Below are positions 56,892 to 64,000 of a DNA stretch of 64,000 nucleotides, in pieces. The stretch's first letter is position 1. Each line of letters starts with the position of its first letter. Source of the DNA: Rathayibacter rathayi (lineage in GTDB: Bacteria > Actinomycetota > Actinomycetes > Actinomycetales > Microbacteriaceae); contig NZ_CP028129.1 of NCBI RefSeq assembly GCF_004011095.1, positions 1,364,001 through 1,428,000 of the forward strand. Direction: 5' to 3'. The position numbers were made by a program, and so were the translations under genes. The notes under the pieces were generated by a model. It did not search any database, was not told where the DNA came from, and saw nothing but the letters and a program-made list of their open reading frames with translations.

Positions 56892-57134
56892 TCAGCCGCC
56901 GGCGAACGGCGGCAACACGTCGACCATCGCGTCCGCCGGCAACGATGTCGCCCGGTCGGTCGTCGAGACGCCACCGACGAGGAACGTGCAGCGCGCGAGC
57001 ACCGGTGCGGCCTCGGGCGCCGAGGCGACGAGCCGCGACTCGAGCGCGCCCAGATCTTCGACGCCGGTCAGCTCGTCCGAGGCACGGCCGAGGGCGGCCT
57101 TCGCCGCGGCGAAGTAGCGGACTCGCACGCTCAT
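56892..57134 (-). CDS. moaD: Molybdopterin synthase small subunit MoaD
   Basis: Ubiquitin-like sulfur carrier for molybdopterin synthesis. The 80-residue protein begins MSVRVRYFAAAKAALG and ends with LPPFAGG; the double glycine is the site of thiocarboxylate formation. The ATG at 57134 overlaps the moaA stop (ATGA), which rules out the longer frame. The large subunit MoaE is encoded at 60504. Confidence 0.94.
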   Translation of the reverse strand: MSVRVRYFAAAKAALGRASDELTGVEDLGALESRLVASAPEAAPVLARCTFLVGGVSTTDRATSLPADAMVDVLPPFAGG

Positions 57135-58213
57135 CCGCCGATCGCACTCATCGTGCGTTCTGGTTGCACGAAACCTGCCCGGTTCATCTCGTGGCCGGCG
57201 GGCTTGGCCCACATCGCGCCTCGCCACAGCTGGGCGACCTCGTGGTCGTCGGCGCCCGCGCGCATCGGGCCGAGCAGGTCGGTCTCCTCGTTCGAGAAGA
57301 GGCAGCTACGCACTCCCCCCTCGGCGGTGAGCCGAGTGCGGCGGCAGTCGCCGCAGAAGTTCTCGGTGACGGAGGCGATGATCCCCACCTGCCCGAGGAC
57401 CTCGGTGCCGCCGGCCTCGCGCACGTCGAAGAGTTCGGCCGGCGCCCCGTCCCGCGGCGCTGCGTGCGGGCTGAGGGCGAAGCGCTCCGAGAGGCGGGCG
57501 CGGATGTCCGCGGCCGTGATCATCGTCGCCCGATCCCAGCCGTGGTCGGCGTCGAGCGCCATCTGCTCGATGAAGCGGAGCTGGTGACCGCCGGCGAGAG
57601 CCCAGGCGAGCAGCTCCGGAGCCTCATGGTCGTTGATCCCGGGCAGCAGCACCGCGTTGATCTTCGTCTGGTCAAGACCGGCGGGCCCGAGCGAGTCGAT
57701 GCCGGCCAGCACCCGGTCGAGGAACGGGCGGCGGGTGACCTTTGCGAAGGTCTCGGCGCAGATCGAGTCGAGCGAGACGTTGACGCGGTTCAGGCCCGCC
57801 TCGGCGAGCGCCGCCGCCCGTCCCGAGAGGCCGATCGCGTTGGTGGTCAGTGAGATCTCGGGGCGCGGATCGAGCGAGGCGACGTCGCGGATGATGTCGA
57901 CCAGGTCCTTCCGCAGCAGCGGCTCGCCGCCGGTAAAGCGGATCTGGCGGACGCCGAACTGCTCCACGGCGATGCGGGCCAGGCGGAGGATCTCGTCGCG
58001 GCTGAGCAGCGACGCCGGCGGCTGGAACGGCAGGCCCTCGGCCGGCATGCAGTACGTGCAGCGCAGGTTGCACTTATCGGTGAGCGAGATCCGCAGGTCG
58101 TCCGCGACGCGGCCGTAGCTGTCCAGGAGGAGCGGAGTCGCGGGGCGGTCCGCCGGGAGGGCGGCGCTACGCTGACGGGGCCGAAAGCCGGGGATCCCCA
58201 GTGCTGTGCTCAT
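57131..58213 (-). CDS. moaA: GTP 3',8-cyclase MoaA
   Basis: Radical SAM enzyme of the first step of molybdenum cofactor synthesis. The 360-residue protein has the SAM cluster Cys48, Cys52 and Cys55 in DKCNLRCTYCMPAEG, FTGGEPLLRKDL, and the second cluster in ENFCGDCRRTRLT with a further Cys in VRSCLF. It ends in the typical double glycine (SAIGG). The ATG at 58213 follows a TAGTGT box by six bases. moaD follows with overlap. Confidence 0.97.
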   Translation of the reverse strand: MSTALGIPGFRPRQRSAALPADRPATPLLLDSYGRVADDLRISLTDKCNLRCTYCMPAEGLPFQPPASLLSRDEILRLARIAVEQFGVRQIRFTGGEPLLRKDLVDIIRDVASLDPRPEISLTTNAIGLSGRAAALAEAGLNRVNVSLDSICAETFAKVTRRPFLDRVLAGIDSLGPAGLDQTKINAVLLPGINDHEAPELLAWALAGGHQLRFIEQMALDADHGWDRATMITAADIRARLSERFALSPHAAPRDGAPAELFDVREAGGTEVLGQVGIIASVTENFCGDCRRTRLTAEGGVRSCLFSNEETDLLGPMRAGADDHEVAQLWRGAMWAKPAGHEMNRAGFVQPERTMSAIGG

Positions 58214-58218
58214 TCGCT

Positions 58219-58225
58219 TACACTA
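58219..58225. promoter_or_regulatory. Overlapping divergent -10 boxes of moaA and moeA
   Basis: The seven bases TACACTA read TAGTGT on the minus strand, six bases before the moaA ATG at 58213, and TACACT on the plus strand, about 80 bases before the moeA ATG. Two polymerases could not use the site at once, so the two directions may compete. Confidence 0.4.
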
Positions 58226-58306
58226 CGCCGCGGAATCGGGCGCGACCCGGCAAGATGGACTCGGTCCCGCCGCCGGTCGGGAACCGCCGCTCGCGAGAGG
58301 ACCCCG

Positions 58307-59566
58307 ATGACCTCGATCCACCTGCACGCCGCCCGGGTGCGAGCGCTGCTCGCGCCGCTGGCGACGCGGGGCACCCACGAGACGCTGGGCCTGGATCCGG
58401 CCGCCGTGGCCGTCGACCCTGGCGCGTACGACCGGCGTGTGCTCGCCCGCTCCGTCCGATCTCCACTCGACCTGCCGCGCTTCGACAATTCCCAGATGGA
58501 CGGCTTCGCGGTGCGGGCGGCCGACCTCGACGCGGCCACTCCCGAGCATCCCGTCGCCCTGCCCGCGTCGGCACCGATCCCCGCCGGCGATCGCGCGCCG
58601 CGGCACGAGGCGGGCACCGCTACTCCGATCATGACCGGCTCCGCCGTGCCCGAGGGCGCCGACGCCGTCGTCCCGGTCGAGCGCGTGAACCCGCCGCACT
58701 TCCCCGCCGAGGGGAGCGTCGCCTTCACGCATCCGGTGATGCCGGCGACCTTCATCCGCGCCAGGGGCAGCGACGCCCTCGCGGGCGAACTCGCCCTACC
58801 GGCCGGCACGGTCCTCCGCTCGGCCCACTACGGGCTTCTCGCCTCCCTCGGACTGAGCGAGGTGGAGGTGCTGCCGCGGCTACGGGTGCTGATCGTGCCG
58901 ACCGGGAACGAAATCCGGCCCCCCGGAGCCGTGCTCGAGGACGCACAGATCTACGACGCCAACGGCGCCCTGCTGGCCGAGGCGGTGCGCGAGGCGGGAG
59001 CGCTGCCGATCGTGGCCGCCTGCACGAGTGACCGGGCCGAGGAGCTGCTGGCGCTGCTCGCCGAGCACGCGGGCGGAACCGATCTGGTGATCACGGTCGG
59101 CGGAGTCAGCGCGGGCGCCTACGAGGCCGTTCGCGACGCGCTCGGACCGGCCGGGTCGGAGTTCGGGCACGTCGAGATGCAGCCGGGCGGGCCGCAGGGC
59201 CTGGGCCGTGCGCGCGTGGCCGACGGGCTGCACCTGCCGGTGGTCTCGCTGCCGGGCAATCCGGTGAGTGCGCTGGTGTCGTTCGAGGTGTTCCTGCGGC
59301 CGGTGCTGCGCTCGCTCGCGGGCCGCGTACCCGCCGAGCGCCCGCGGCTGCGCGCCCGCCTCGGTACGAACCTCGACTCCCCCGCACACCTGCACCAGAT
59401 CCGCCGGGGAGTGCTCGACGACGAGGGATTCGTGCATCCCATCGGCGGCCCGAGCTCGCACCTGCTGGCGTCCTACGCACGCTCGACGGTGCTCATCCAC
59501 GTCCCCGTCGGGACCGACCACGCTGAGACCGGCGACACGGTCGAGATCTGGAGGATCGATGACTGA
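58307..59566 (+). CDS. moeA: Molybdopterin molybdenumtransferase MoeA
   Basis: Inserts molybdate into adenylylated molybdopterin. The 419-residue protein has the early SPLDLPRFDNSQMDGFAVRA, APRHEAGTATPIMTGSAVPEGADAVVPVE, IYDANGALLAEAVREAGA, and VVSLPGNPVSALVSFEVF. The ATG at 58307 follows GAGAGGACCCCG. moaC overlaps its end, so moeA-moaC-mog-moaE is one tightly packed unit. Confidence 0.96.
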   Translation: MTSIHLHAARVRALLAPLATRGTHETLGLDPAAVAVDPGAYDRRVLARSVRSPLDLPRFDNSQMDGFAVRAADLDAATPEHPVALPASAPIPAGDRAPRHEAGTATPIMTGSAVPEGADAVVPVERVNPPHFPAEGSVAFTHPVMPATFIRARGSDALAGELALPAGTVLRSAHYGLLASLGLSEVEVLPRLRVLIVPTGNEIRPPGAVLEDAQIYDANGALLAEAVREAGALPIVAACTSDRAEELLALLAEHAGGTDLVITVGGVSAGAYEAVRDALGPAGSEFGHVEMQPGGPQGLGRARVADGLHLPVVSLPGNPVSALVSFEVFLRPVLRSLAGRVPAERPRLRARLGTNLDSPAHLHQIRRGVLDDEGFVHPIGGPSSHLLASYARSTVLIHVPVGTDHAETGDTVEIWRIDD

Positions 59567-60038
59567 GAGCGACCAGCTCACCCATGTGCGCGGCGATGGA
59601 GCTGTGCACCTGGTCGACGTGAGCGCGAAGGAGGTAACGGCGCGCACCGCCATCGCCGAGGGGTACGTCGAGACGTCGCCCGAGGTGGTGCGACTGCTCA
59701 AGCAGGGGGAACTGCCCAAGGGCGAGGCGCTCGGAGTGGCGCGGATCGCCGGGATCCTCGGCGCGAAGGCGACCTCGACCCTCATCCCGCTCTGCCACCC
59801 GCTGGCGCTGGACGGTATCGACATCGACCTGGAGCCGCAGGACGGCCGGGTGCGGATCGAGGCGCGGGTGCGCACGACCGGGCGCACCGGAGTCGAGATG
59901 GAGGCGTTGACCGCGGTCAGCGTGGCCGCTCTCACGGTCTACGACATGATCAAGGCGGTCGATCGCGCAGCCGCGATTACGGGAATCCGAGTGCTCGCGA
60001 AGTCGGGCGGGAGGAGTGGCTCGTGGACGAGCGAGTGA
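59559..60038 (+). CDS. moaC: Cyclic pyranopterin monophosphate synthase MoaC
   Basis: Converts the MoaA product to cyclic pyranopterin monophosphate. The 159-residue protein shows LVDVSAKEVTARTAIAEGYV, LIPLCHPLALDGIDIDLEPQ and VEMEALTAVSVAALTVYDMIKAVDRAA, which are the family signatures. The ATG at 59559 overlaps the end of moeA. Confidence 0.96.
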   Translation: MTESDQLTHVRGDGAVHLVDVSAKEVTARTAIAEGYVETSPEVVRLLKQGELPKGEALGVARIAGILGAKATSTLIPLCHPLALDGIDIDLEPQDGRVRIEARVRTTGRTGVEMEALTAVSVAALTVYDMIKAVDRAAAITGIRVLAKSGGRSGSWTSE

Positions 60039-60520
60039 GCCCGGCTGCGCGCCGCGCGGTGGCGGTCGTCGCCTCCACGCGAGCCGCCTCGGGCGTGTAC
60101 GAGGACCGGACGGGGCCCGCGCTCGAGGCCTGGTTCGTCAGCCGGGGCTGGGAGTCGCGGGTGGTCGTCGTCGCCGACGGAGACGCGGTGGGCGAGGCGA
60201 TCGCCGACGCGATCGGCAGCGGGGTAGACCTGGTGGTAACCACCGGCGGGACGGGCGTTGCTGCGAGCGACGTCACTCCGGAACAGACCGCGCCCCTCCT
60301 GGAACGCTCCCTGCCCGGCCTCGCCGAAGCGGTGCGGGCCACGGGCGCCGCCCATGTGCCCACAGCCGTGCTCAGCCGCGGACTCGCGGGCGTGAGCGGC
60401 CGCACCGTCGTGGTGAACCTCCCGGGCTCGCCCGGCGGGGTCCGCGACGGGATCGACGTACTCGACCCGGTGATCGGTCACCTCCTCGACCAGCTCGGCG
60501 GCGGTGACCATGCCCGCTGA
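60023..60520 (+). CDS. Molybdenum cofactor protein of the MoaB/Mog type
   Basis: A 165-residue MogA/MoaB-fold protein that adenylylates molybdopterin before MoeA acts. Motifs are VVASTRAASGVYEDRTGP, DLVVTTGGTGVAASDVTPE and VVVNLPGSPGGVRDGIDVL. The GTG at 60023 follows GGGAGGAG at a good distance. A second GTG at 60035 overlaps the moaC stop and is possible. MogA versus MoaB cannot be decided by sequence alone. Confidence 0.9.
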   Translation: MDERVSPAARRAVAVVASTRAASGVYEDRTGPALEAWFVSRGWESRVVVVADGDAVGEAIADAIGSGVDLVVTTGGTGVAASDVTPEQTAPLLERSLPGLAEAVRATGAAHVPTAVLSRGLAGVSGRTVVVNLPGSPGGVRDGIDVLDPVIGHLLDQLGGGDHAR

Positions 60521-60941
60521 TCCCGTCGCCCTCGCGCGCCTTTCTGCCGAGGCGCTCACGGTGGACGAGTGCGAACAGGCCGTCGAATCCCCAACGCACG
60601 GCGCCATCGTGACCTTCGCCGGCGTGGTCCGCGATCACGACGCGGGCCGGGGGGTGCTGCGCCTGTCCTACGAGGCGCACCCGGACGCGCCCGCCGCGCT
60701 GCTCGCCTCCGCCCGACGCATCGCGGAGCGCTGGCCCGACGTGCGCATCGCGGCCGTGCACCGCGTGGGCGAACTGGTCGTCGGCGATCTCGCGCTCGCC
60801 TGCGCGGTGGCCTCGGCCCACCGGGCGGCGGCGTTCGCGGCCTGCGCGGCGCTGGTGGACGACATCAAGACGAGCGTGCCGATCTGGAAGGAGCAGTCGT
60901 TCGTCGACGGCAGCTCGGAGTGGGTCGCGAGTTTGGGGTGA
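60504..60941 (+). CDS. moaE: Molybdopterin synthase large subunit MoaE
   Basis: With MoaD it adds two sulfurs to cyclic pyranopterin monophosphate. The 145-residue protein shows HGAIVTFAGVVRDHDAGRGV, LSYEAHPDAPAALL, HRVGELVVGDLALACAVASAHRAAAF and DDIKTSVPIWKEQSF, including the catalytic lysine of IWKEQ. Start is GTG 60504 or the ATG at 60510. A hairpin follows. Confidence 0.95.
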   Translation: MTMPADPVALARLSAEALTVDECEQAVESPTHGAIVTFAGVVRDHDAGRGVLRLSYEAHPDAPAALLASARRIAERWPDVRIAAVHRVGELVVGDLALACAVASAHRAAAFAACAALVDDIKTSVPIWKEQSFVDGSSEWVASLG

Positions 60942-60951
60942 CAGAAGGGTT

Positions 60952-60984
60952 GCTCAGGCTCAGCACGCCCTCCTGAGCCCGAGC
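60952..60984. terminator. Hairpin after moaE
   Basis: GCTCAGGCTCAG (60952-60963) pairs with CTGAGCCCGAGC (60973-60984) with one mismatch and a nine-base loop. It lies ten bases after the moaE stop. Confidence 0.55.
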
Positions 60985-61044
60985 CTGGTCGGGTCCGCGA
61001 CCTGCGCCGAAGTGCCGGGAGGACCAGGTGGGGAAACACGAGTG

Positions 61045-61056
61045 TCACAGGTGTGA
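61045..61056. promoter_or_regulatory. Short palindrome upstream of the molybdenum hydroxylase genes
   Basis: TCACAGGTGTGA is a 12-base inverted repeat (TCACA/TGTGA) 50 bases before the first hydroxylase gene. Its form and place suit a repressor or activator site, but no regulator is identified. Confidence 0.35.
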
Positions 61057-61105
61057 GGTTCACTAGGGGAAGGCAGTGCGGGGGCGCGGAGGACAGGAGG
61101 GTGGC

Positions 61106-61918
61106 ATGGACCTGAACACGATTCAGAGTGTCCGGGTGGTGCGCGAACGGTCCGAGCTGGCGGGCCGCGGGCCGCGATCCGCGGTCATCGGAGGGGGCTC
61201 CTGGGTCTTCTCCCTCCCCCACGACCACCTCGACGAACTCCTCGACCTGCAGGGCTTCGGGTGGGAGCCGATCGTCCGCACGGCCGACGGGCTCTCGATC
61301 GCGGCGACCTGCACGCTGAGCGAACTCGCTGCAATGCCGGACGCGGGCGACACGGCGCATCCGATCTTCTTACAGTGCTGCACGGCACTGCTGGGCTCCT
61401 TCAAGATCTGGAACGTCGCGACCGTCGGCGGCAACATCGCCAACGCCCTCCCCGCCGGACCGATGATCAGCCTCGCTGCGGCGCTCGACGCCTCCGCCCT
61501 CCTCTGGCGGGGCGACGGGGCCAATGTGCTCGTGCCGGTGGCCGAGCTGGTGACGGGGAACATGACGACGACGCTCGCGCGCGACGACGTCATCCGCTCG
61601 ATCGAAGTCCCGCGCTCGTCCTTGCAGGCGCGGACCGCTTTCCGCAAGACGGCGCTCTCGCCGCTCGGGCGCTCCGGGGCCGTCGTGATCGGCCGCCTCG
61701 ATATCGACGGCGCGTTCGTCCTCACGATCACCGCGGCAACCGTGCGACCGGAGCTGCTCCGGTTCTCCGCCGCCCCCACCGCCGCGGAGCTCGCTGCGGC
61801 GATCGACGGCGTCCTCAGCTGGTTCACCGACCCGCACGGCGCCGCCGACTGGCGGCACGCCGTCGTCCGCGTGCTCGCTGAGGAGATCCGCGCCGAGCTG
61901 AGTGGGGGCACCCCGTGA
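61106..61918 (+). CDS. Molybdenum hydroxylase FAD-binding subunit (XdhB/CoxM type)
   Basis: A 270-residue FAD subunit of the xanthine dehydrogenase family that passes electrons from the iron-sulfur clusters to the acceptor. Features are the N-terminal FAD loop region (SAVIGGGSWVFSL), the second loop KIWNVATVGGNIANALPAGPM and the C-terminal CODH-like domain. The ATG at 61106 with AGGAGGGTGGC upstream is preferred over a start at 61076. Its stop overlaps the catalytic subunit gene (GTGA). Confidence 0.9.
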   Translation: MDLNTIQSVRVVRERSELAGRGPRSAVIGGGSWVFSLPHDHLDELLDLQGFGWEPIVRTADGLSIAATCTLSELAAMPDAGDTAHPIFLQCCTALLGSFKIWNVATVGGNIANALPAGPMISLAAALDASALLWRGDGANVLVPVAELVTGNMTTTLARDDVIRSIEVPRSSLQARTAFRKTALSPLGRSGAVVIGRLDIDGAFVLTITAATVRPELLRFSAAPTAAELAAAIDGVLSWFTDPHGAADWRHAVVRVLAEEIRAELSGGTP

Positions 61919-64000
61919 GGTTCACCGTCAACGGCGAGCCGATCGACGCCTCCCCCCGACCCGGCCAGGTGCTGCGGACCCTCCTCCGCGACCACGAGCA
62001 CTTCGAGGTCAAGAAGGGCTGCGACGCCGGCGACTGCGGGGCCTGCTCCGTCCTGGTCGATGGGACGCCGTTCCACTCCTGCCTCTACCCCGCCCATCGC
62101 GTCGAGGGCCGCGAGGTGACCACGGCAGCGGGCCTGGGCTCGCCCGAGGAGCCGAGCGCAGTGCAGGAGGCGTTCGTCGAAGCGGGCGCGTTCCAGTGCG
62201 GCTTTTGCACGGCCGGCATGGTGGTCACGGCCACAGCGCTGGAGGGAGCGCGGGCCGAGGACGTGCCCCGGCTGATGAAGGGCAACCTCTGCCGATGCAC
62301 GGGCTACCGGCCGATCCGCGAGGCCGTGACGGGAGCGTGTACGGCCGAGCACGGGACACACGCGGCCCAGCCGGCGGGGCTCACGCCCGTTCGCAGGACC
62401 GGGCGCCCCACGGCCGAGCAGTCGCAGGTGGGCCGCTCGCTCGGCGCACCGGCCGGGCGAAGGATCGTGCAGGGCAGAGAGCCCTTCACCCTCGACGTCG
62501 CCGTCCCCGGACTCCTGCACCTGAAGGTGCTGCAGAGTCCGCACGCGCACGCGCGCATCCGCTCGATCACTGCCGCAGCGGCCCGTGCTCTCCCGGGCGT
62601 CGTCGCGGTGCTCACAGCCGCCGACGTACCGGACGTCCTCTACTCCACCGCCCGCCACGAGTCGCGGCTCGACGACCCCGACGACACTCGCATGCTCGAC
62701 ACGGTCGTGCGGTTCCGCGGCCAGCGGGTGGCGGTGGTGGTCGCGGAGTCGGTGGCCATCGCGGAATCGGCCTGCCGCGCGATCGAGGTCGACTACGAGG
62801 TGCTGCCGGCCGTCTTCGACCCGGAGGAGGCCCGCTCGCCCGGCGCTCCCCTCCTGCACGCGGACAAGGACCCGATCGCCTCGCGGATCGCCCGACCCGA
62901 GGCGAACGTGGTCGCCGAGCTGCACGGCGAGTACGGCGATCTAGACGGCGGGCTGGCGGACGCGGACGTGATCGTGGAGGGGCGCTACTCGACCTCGCGG
63001 GTCGCACACACGGCGCTCGAGACCCACGGCACGATCGGCTGGCTCGAGGGCGACGAGCTGGTGCTGCGGACCTCGACGCAGGTCCCTTTCCTGGTGCGCG
63101 ACGAGATCGCCCGACTGTTCGACCGGGACCCGTCAACGGTCCGGGTCTTCACGGCCCGCGTCGGCGGCGGGTTCGGAGGCAAGCAGGAGATCCTCACCGA
63201 AGACGTCGTCGCCCTCGCCGTGCTCGCCACCGGCCGTCCGGTGCAGTTCGAGTTCACTCGGAGCGACGAGTTCACGATGGCACCCTGCCGCCATCCGATG
63301 CGGGTCGGCGTGACCCTCGGCGCGCGCAGTGACGGACGGCTGACCGCCCTCGCGGTGGACGTCCTCTCGGACACCGGTGCCTACGGCAACCACGGCCCCG
63401 GCGTGATGTTCCACGGCACCTCGGAATCGGTCGCCGTCTACAGCGCGCCGAACAAGCGCGTCGACGCGCAGGCCGTCTACACCAACACTGTGCCCTCGGG
63501 CGCCTTCCGCGGCTACGGGCTCGGGCAGGTGATCTTCGGGATCGAGTCGGCGATGGACGAACTGGCGCGCGAGCTCGGGATCGACCCGTTCGAGCTGCGG
63601 CGGATCAACGCTGTGCGCCCGGGCGAGCCACTGGTGGTCACGCACGTCGAGGGCGAGGACATCGGCTTCGCCTCCTACGGGCTCGACCAGTGCCTCGACC
63701 TCACCGAGACGGCCCTCGCCAGCGGAGCCGGCTCCCCCGCGCCCACGGGCCCCGGCTGGCGGACGGGTCAGGGTGCGGCGCTCGCGATGATCGCCACCAT
63801 CCCTCCACGGGGCCACTTCTCGGAGGCGACCGTCACCGTCGATGCCGAGGGCATATTGAGCGTCGGAGTCGGCACGGCGGAGTTCGGCAACGGGACGACG
63901 ACCGTGCACACCCAGTTGGTCGCGAGCGCGTTCCGCGCCTGCGCGGACCGAGTGCGGATCCGCCAGTCCGACACCAACGCGGCCCGCTACGACACCGGCG
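61915..64000 (+). CDS. Molybdenum hydroxylase, fused 2Fe-2S and molybdopterin-binding subunit (3' end cut)
   Basis: A xanthine dehydrogenase-family catalytic subunit; 695 codons are seen and no stop is reached. Residues 1-160 are the iron-sulfur part: Cys36, Cys41, Cys44 and Cys56 bind the first 2Fe-2S cluster (CDAGDCGAC...C), and Cys95, Cys98, Cys126 and Cys128 the second (CGFC...CRC). After a Thr/Pro/Ala linker the molybdenum domain begins (VGRSLGAPAGRRIVQG), with RVGGGFGGKQE near residue 416 and GAFRGYGLGQVIF near 529. The iron-sulfur and molybdenum parts are thus fused, while FAD is separate. The substrate cannot be named. The neighbouring genes make the cofactor. Confidence 0.93.
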   Translation, partial: MRFTVNGEPIDASPRPGQVLRTLLRDHEHFEVKKGCDAGDCGACSVLVDGTPFHSCLYPAHRVEGREVTTAAGLGSPEEPSAVQEAFVEAGAFQCGFCTAGMVVTATALEGARAEDVPRLMKGNLCRCTGYRPIREAVTGACTAEHGTHAAQPAGLTPVRRTGRPTAEQSQVGRSLGAPAGRRIVQGREPFTLDVAVPGLLHLKVLQSPHAHARIRSITAAAARALPGVVAVLTAADVPDVLYSTARHESRLDDPDDTRMLDTVVRFRGQRVAVVVAESVAIAESACRAIEVDYEVLPAVFDPEEARSPGAPLLHADKDPIASRIARPEANVVAELHGEYGDLDGGLADADVIVEGRYSTSRVAHTALETHGTIGWLEGDELVLRTSTQVPFLVRDEIARLFDRDPSTVRVFTARVGGGFGGKQEILTEDVVALAVLATGRPVQFEFTRSDEFTMAPCRHPMRVGVTLGARSDGRLTALAVDVLSDTGAYGNHGPGVMFHGTSESVAVYSAPNKRVDAQAVYTNTVPSGAFRGYGLGQVIFGIESAMDELARELGIDPFELRRINAVRPGEPLVVTHVEGEDIGFASYGLDQCLDLTETALASGAGSPAPTGPGWRTGQGAALAMIATIPPRGHFSEATVTVDAEGILSVGVGTAEFGNGTTTVHTQLVASAFRACADRVRIRQSDTNAARYDTG

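Overview
The window is very GC-rich, with short intergenic gaps, many 4-base start/stop overlaps, frequent GTG starts and many genes whose start codon sits directly after a -10 box. The gene content is actinobacterial: glgE, DUF2469 next to rnhB, DivIVA-type coiled-coil proteins, an F420/LLM-type oxidoreductase and khpA between rpsP and rimM. My inference is a member of the Microbacteriaceae; genus cannot be fixed from the sequence alone. I see no rRNA, tRNA, CRISPR array, transposase, integrase of a mobile element or prophage gene.

Layout. 1-4708 (minus): ligA (cut by the window edge), mnmA and a NifS-type cysteine desulfurase, so the tRNA thiolase and its probable sulfur source are neighbours. 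4773-15018: an alpha-glucan region with glgX, glgE and glgB on plus, glgP on minus, plus a ybaK-type deacylase. 15125-25498: a YbbN-like TPR protein, an unusual membrane protein, two DivIVA-family proteins, a hydrolase, a small Cys/His protein, a CPA1 antiporter, an SLT-like secreted protein, cdsA and frr. 25531-28406: pyrH, tsf, rpsB. 28672-32810: an MFS sugar transporter, a secreted M23 peptidase, xerC and a metallophosphoesterase. 32880-39982: dprA, comM, yraN, an inserted cutinase-like gene in visibly AT-richer DNA, DUF2469, rnhB, lepB, rplS. 40175-43864: a membrane protein, map, trmD, rimM, khpA, rpsP. 44188-47502: a YbdK-type ligase, an SGNH lipoprotein, an LLM oxidoreductase and a META-like lipoprotein. 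47499-55538: ffh, lipB-lipA, ftsY and smc. 55756-64000: a complete molybdenum cofactor set (MoeB-like, moaD, moaA, moeA, moaC, mog/moaB, moaE) next to a molybdenum hydroxylase (FAD subunit plus a fused 2Fe-2S/Mo subunit that runs off the window). The enzyme is therefore encoded beside the genes that make its cofactor.

Most of the window is conserved housekeeping DNA. The most unusual non-coding signal is a set of long, near-perfect palindromes lying exactly between converging genes: 7371-7433 and 41805-41867 share arms and loop, and 50854-50921 has a 27-bp perfect stem with a related core. Other points of interest are a repeated leaderless-promoter geometry in front of at least ten genes, a peptidase frame that runs without a stop far into the antisense of xerC, a membrane protein with an internal lipobox, a MoeB-like protein that lacks the zinc CxxC pairs, and long low-complexity N-terminal tails on GlgE and GlgB.
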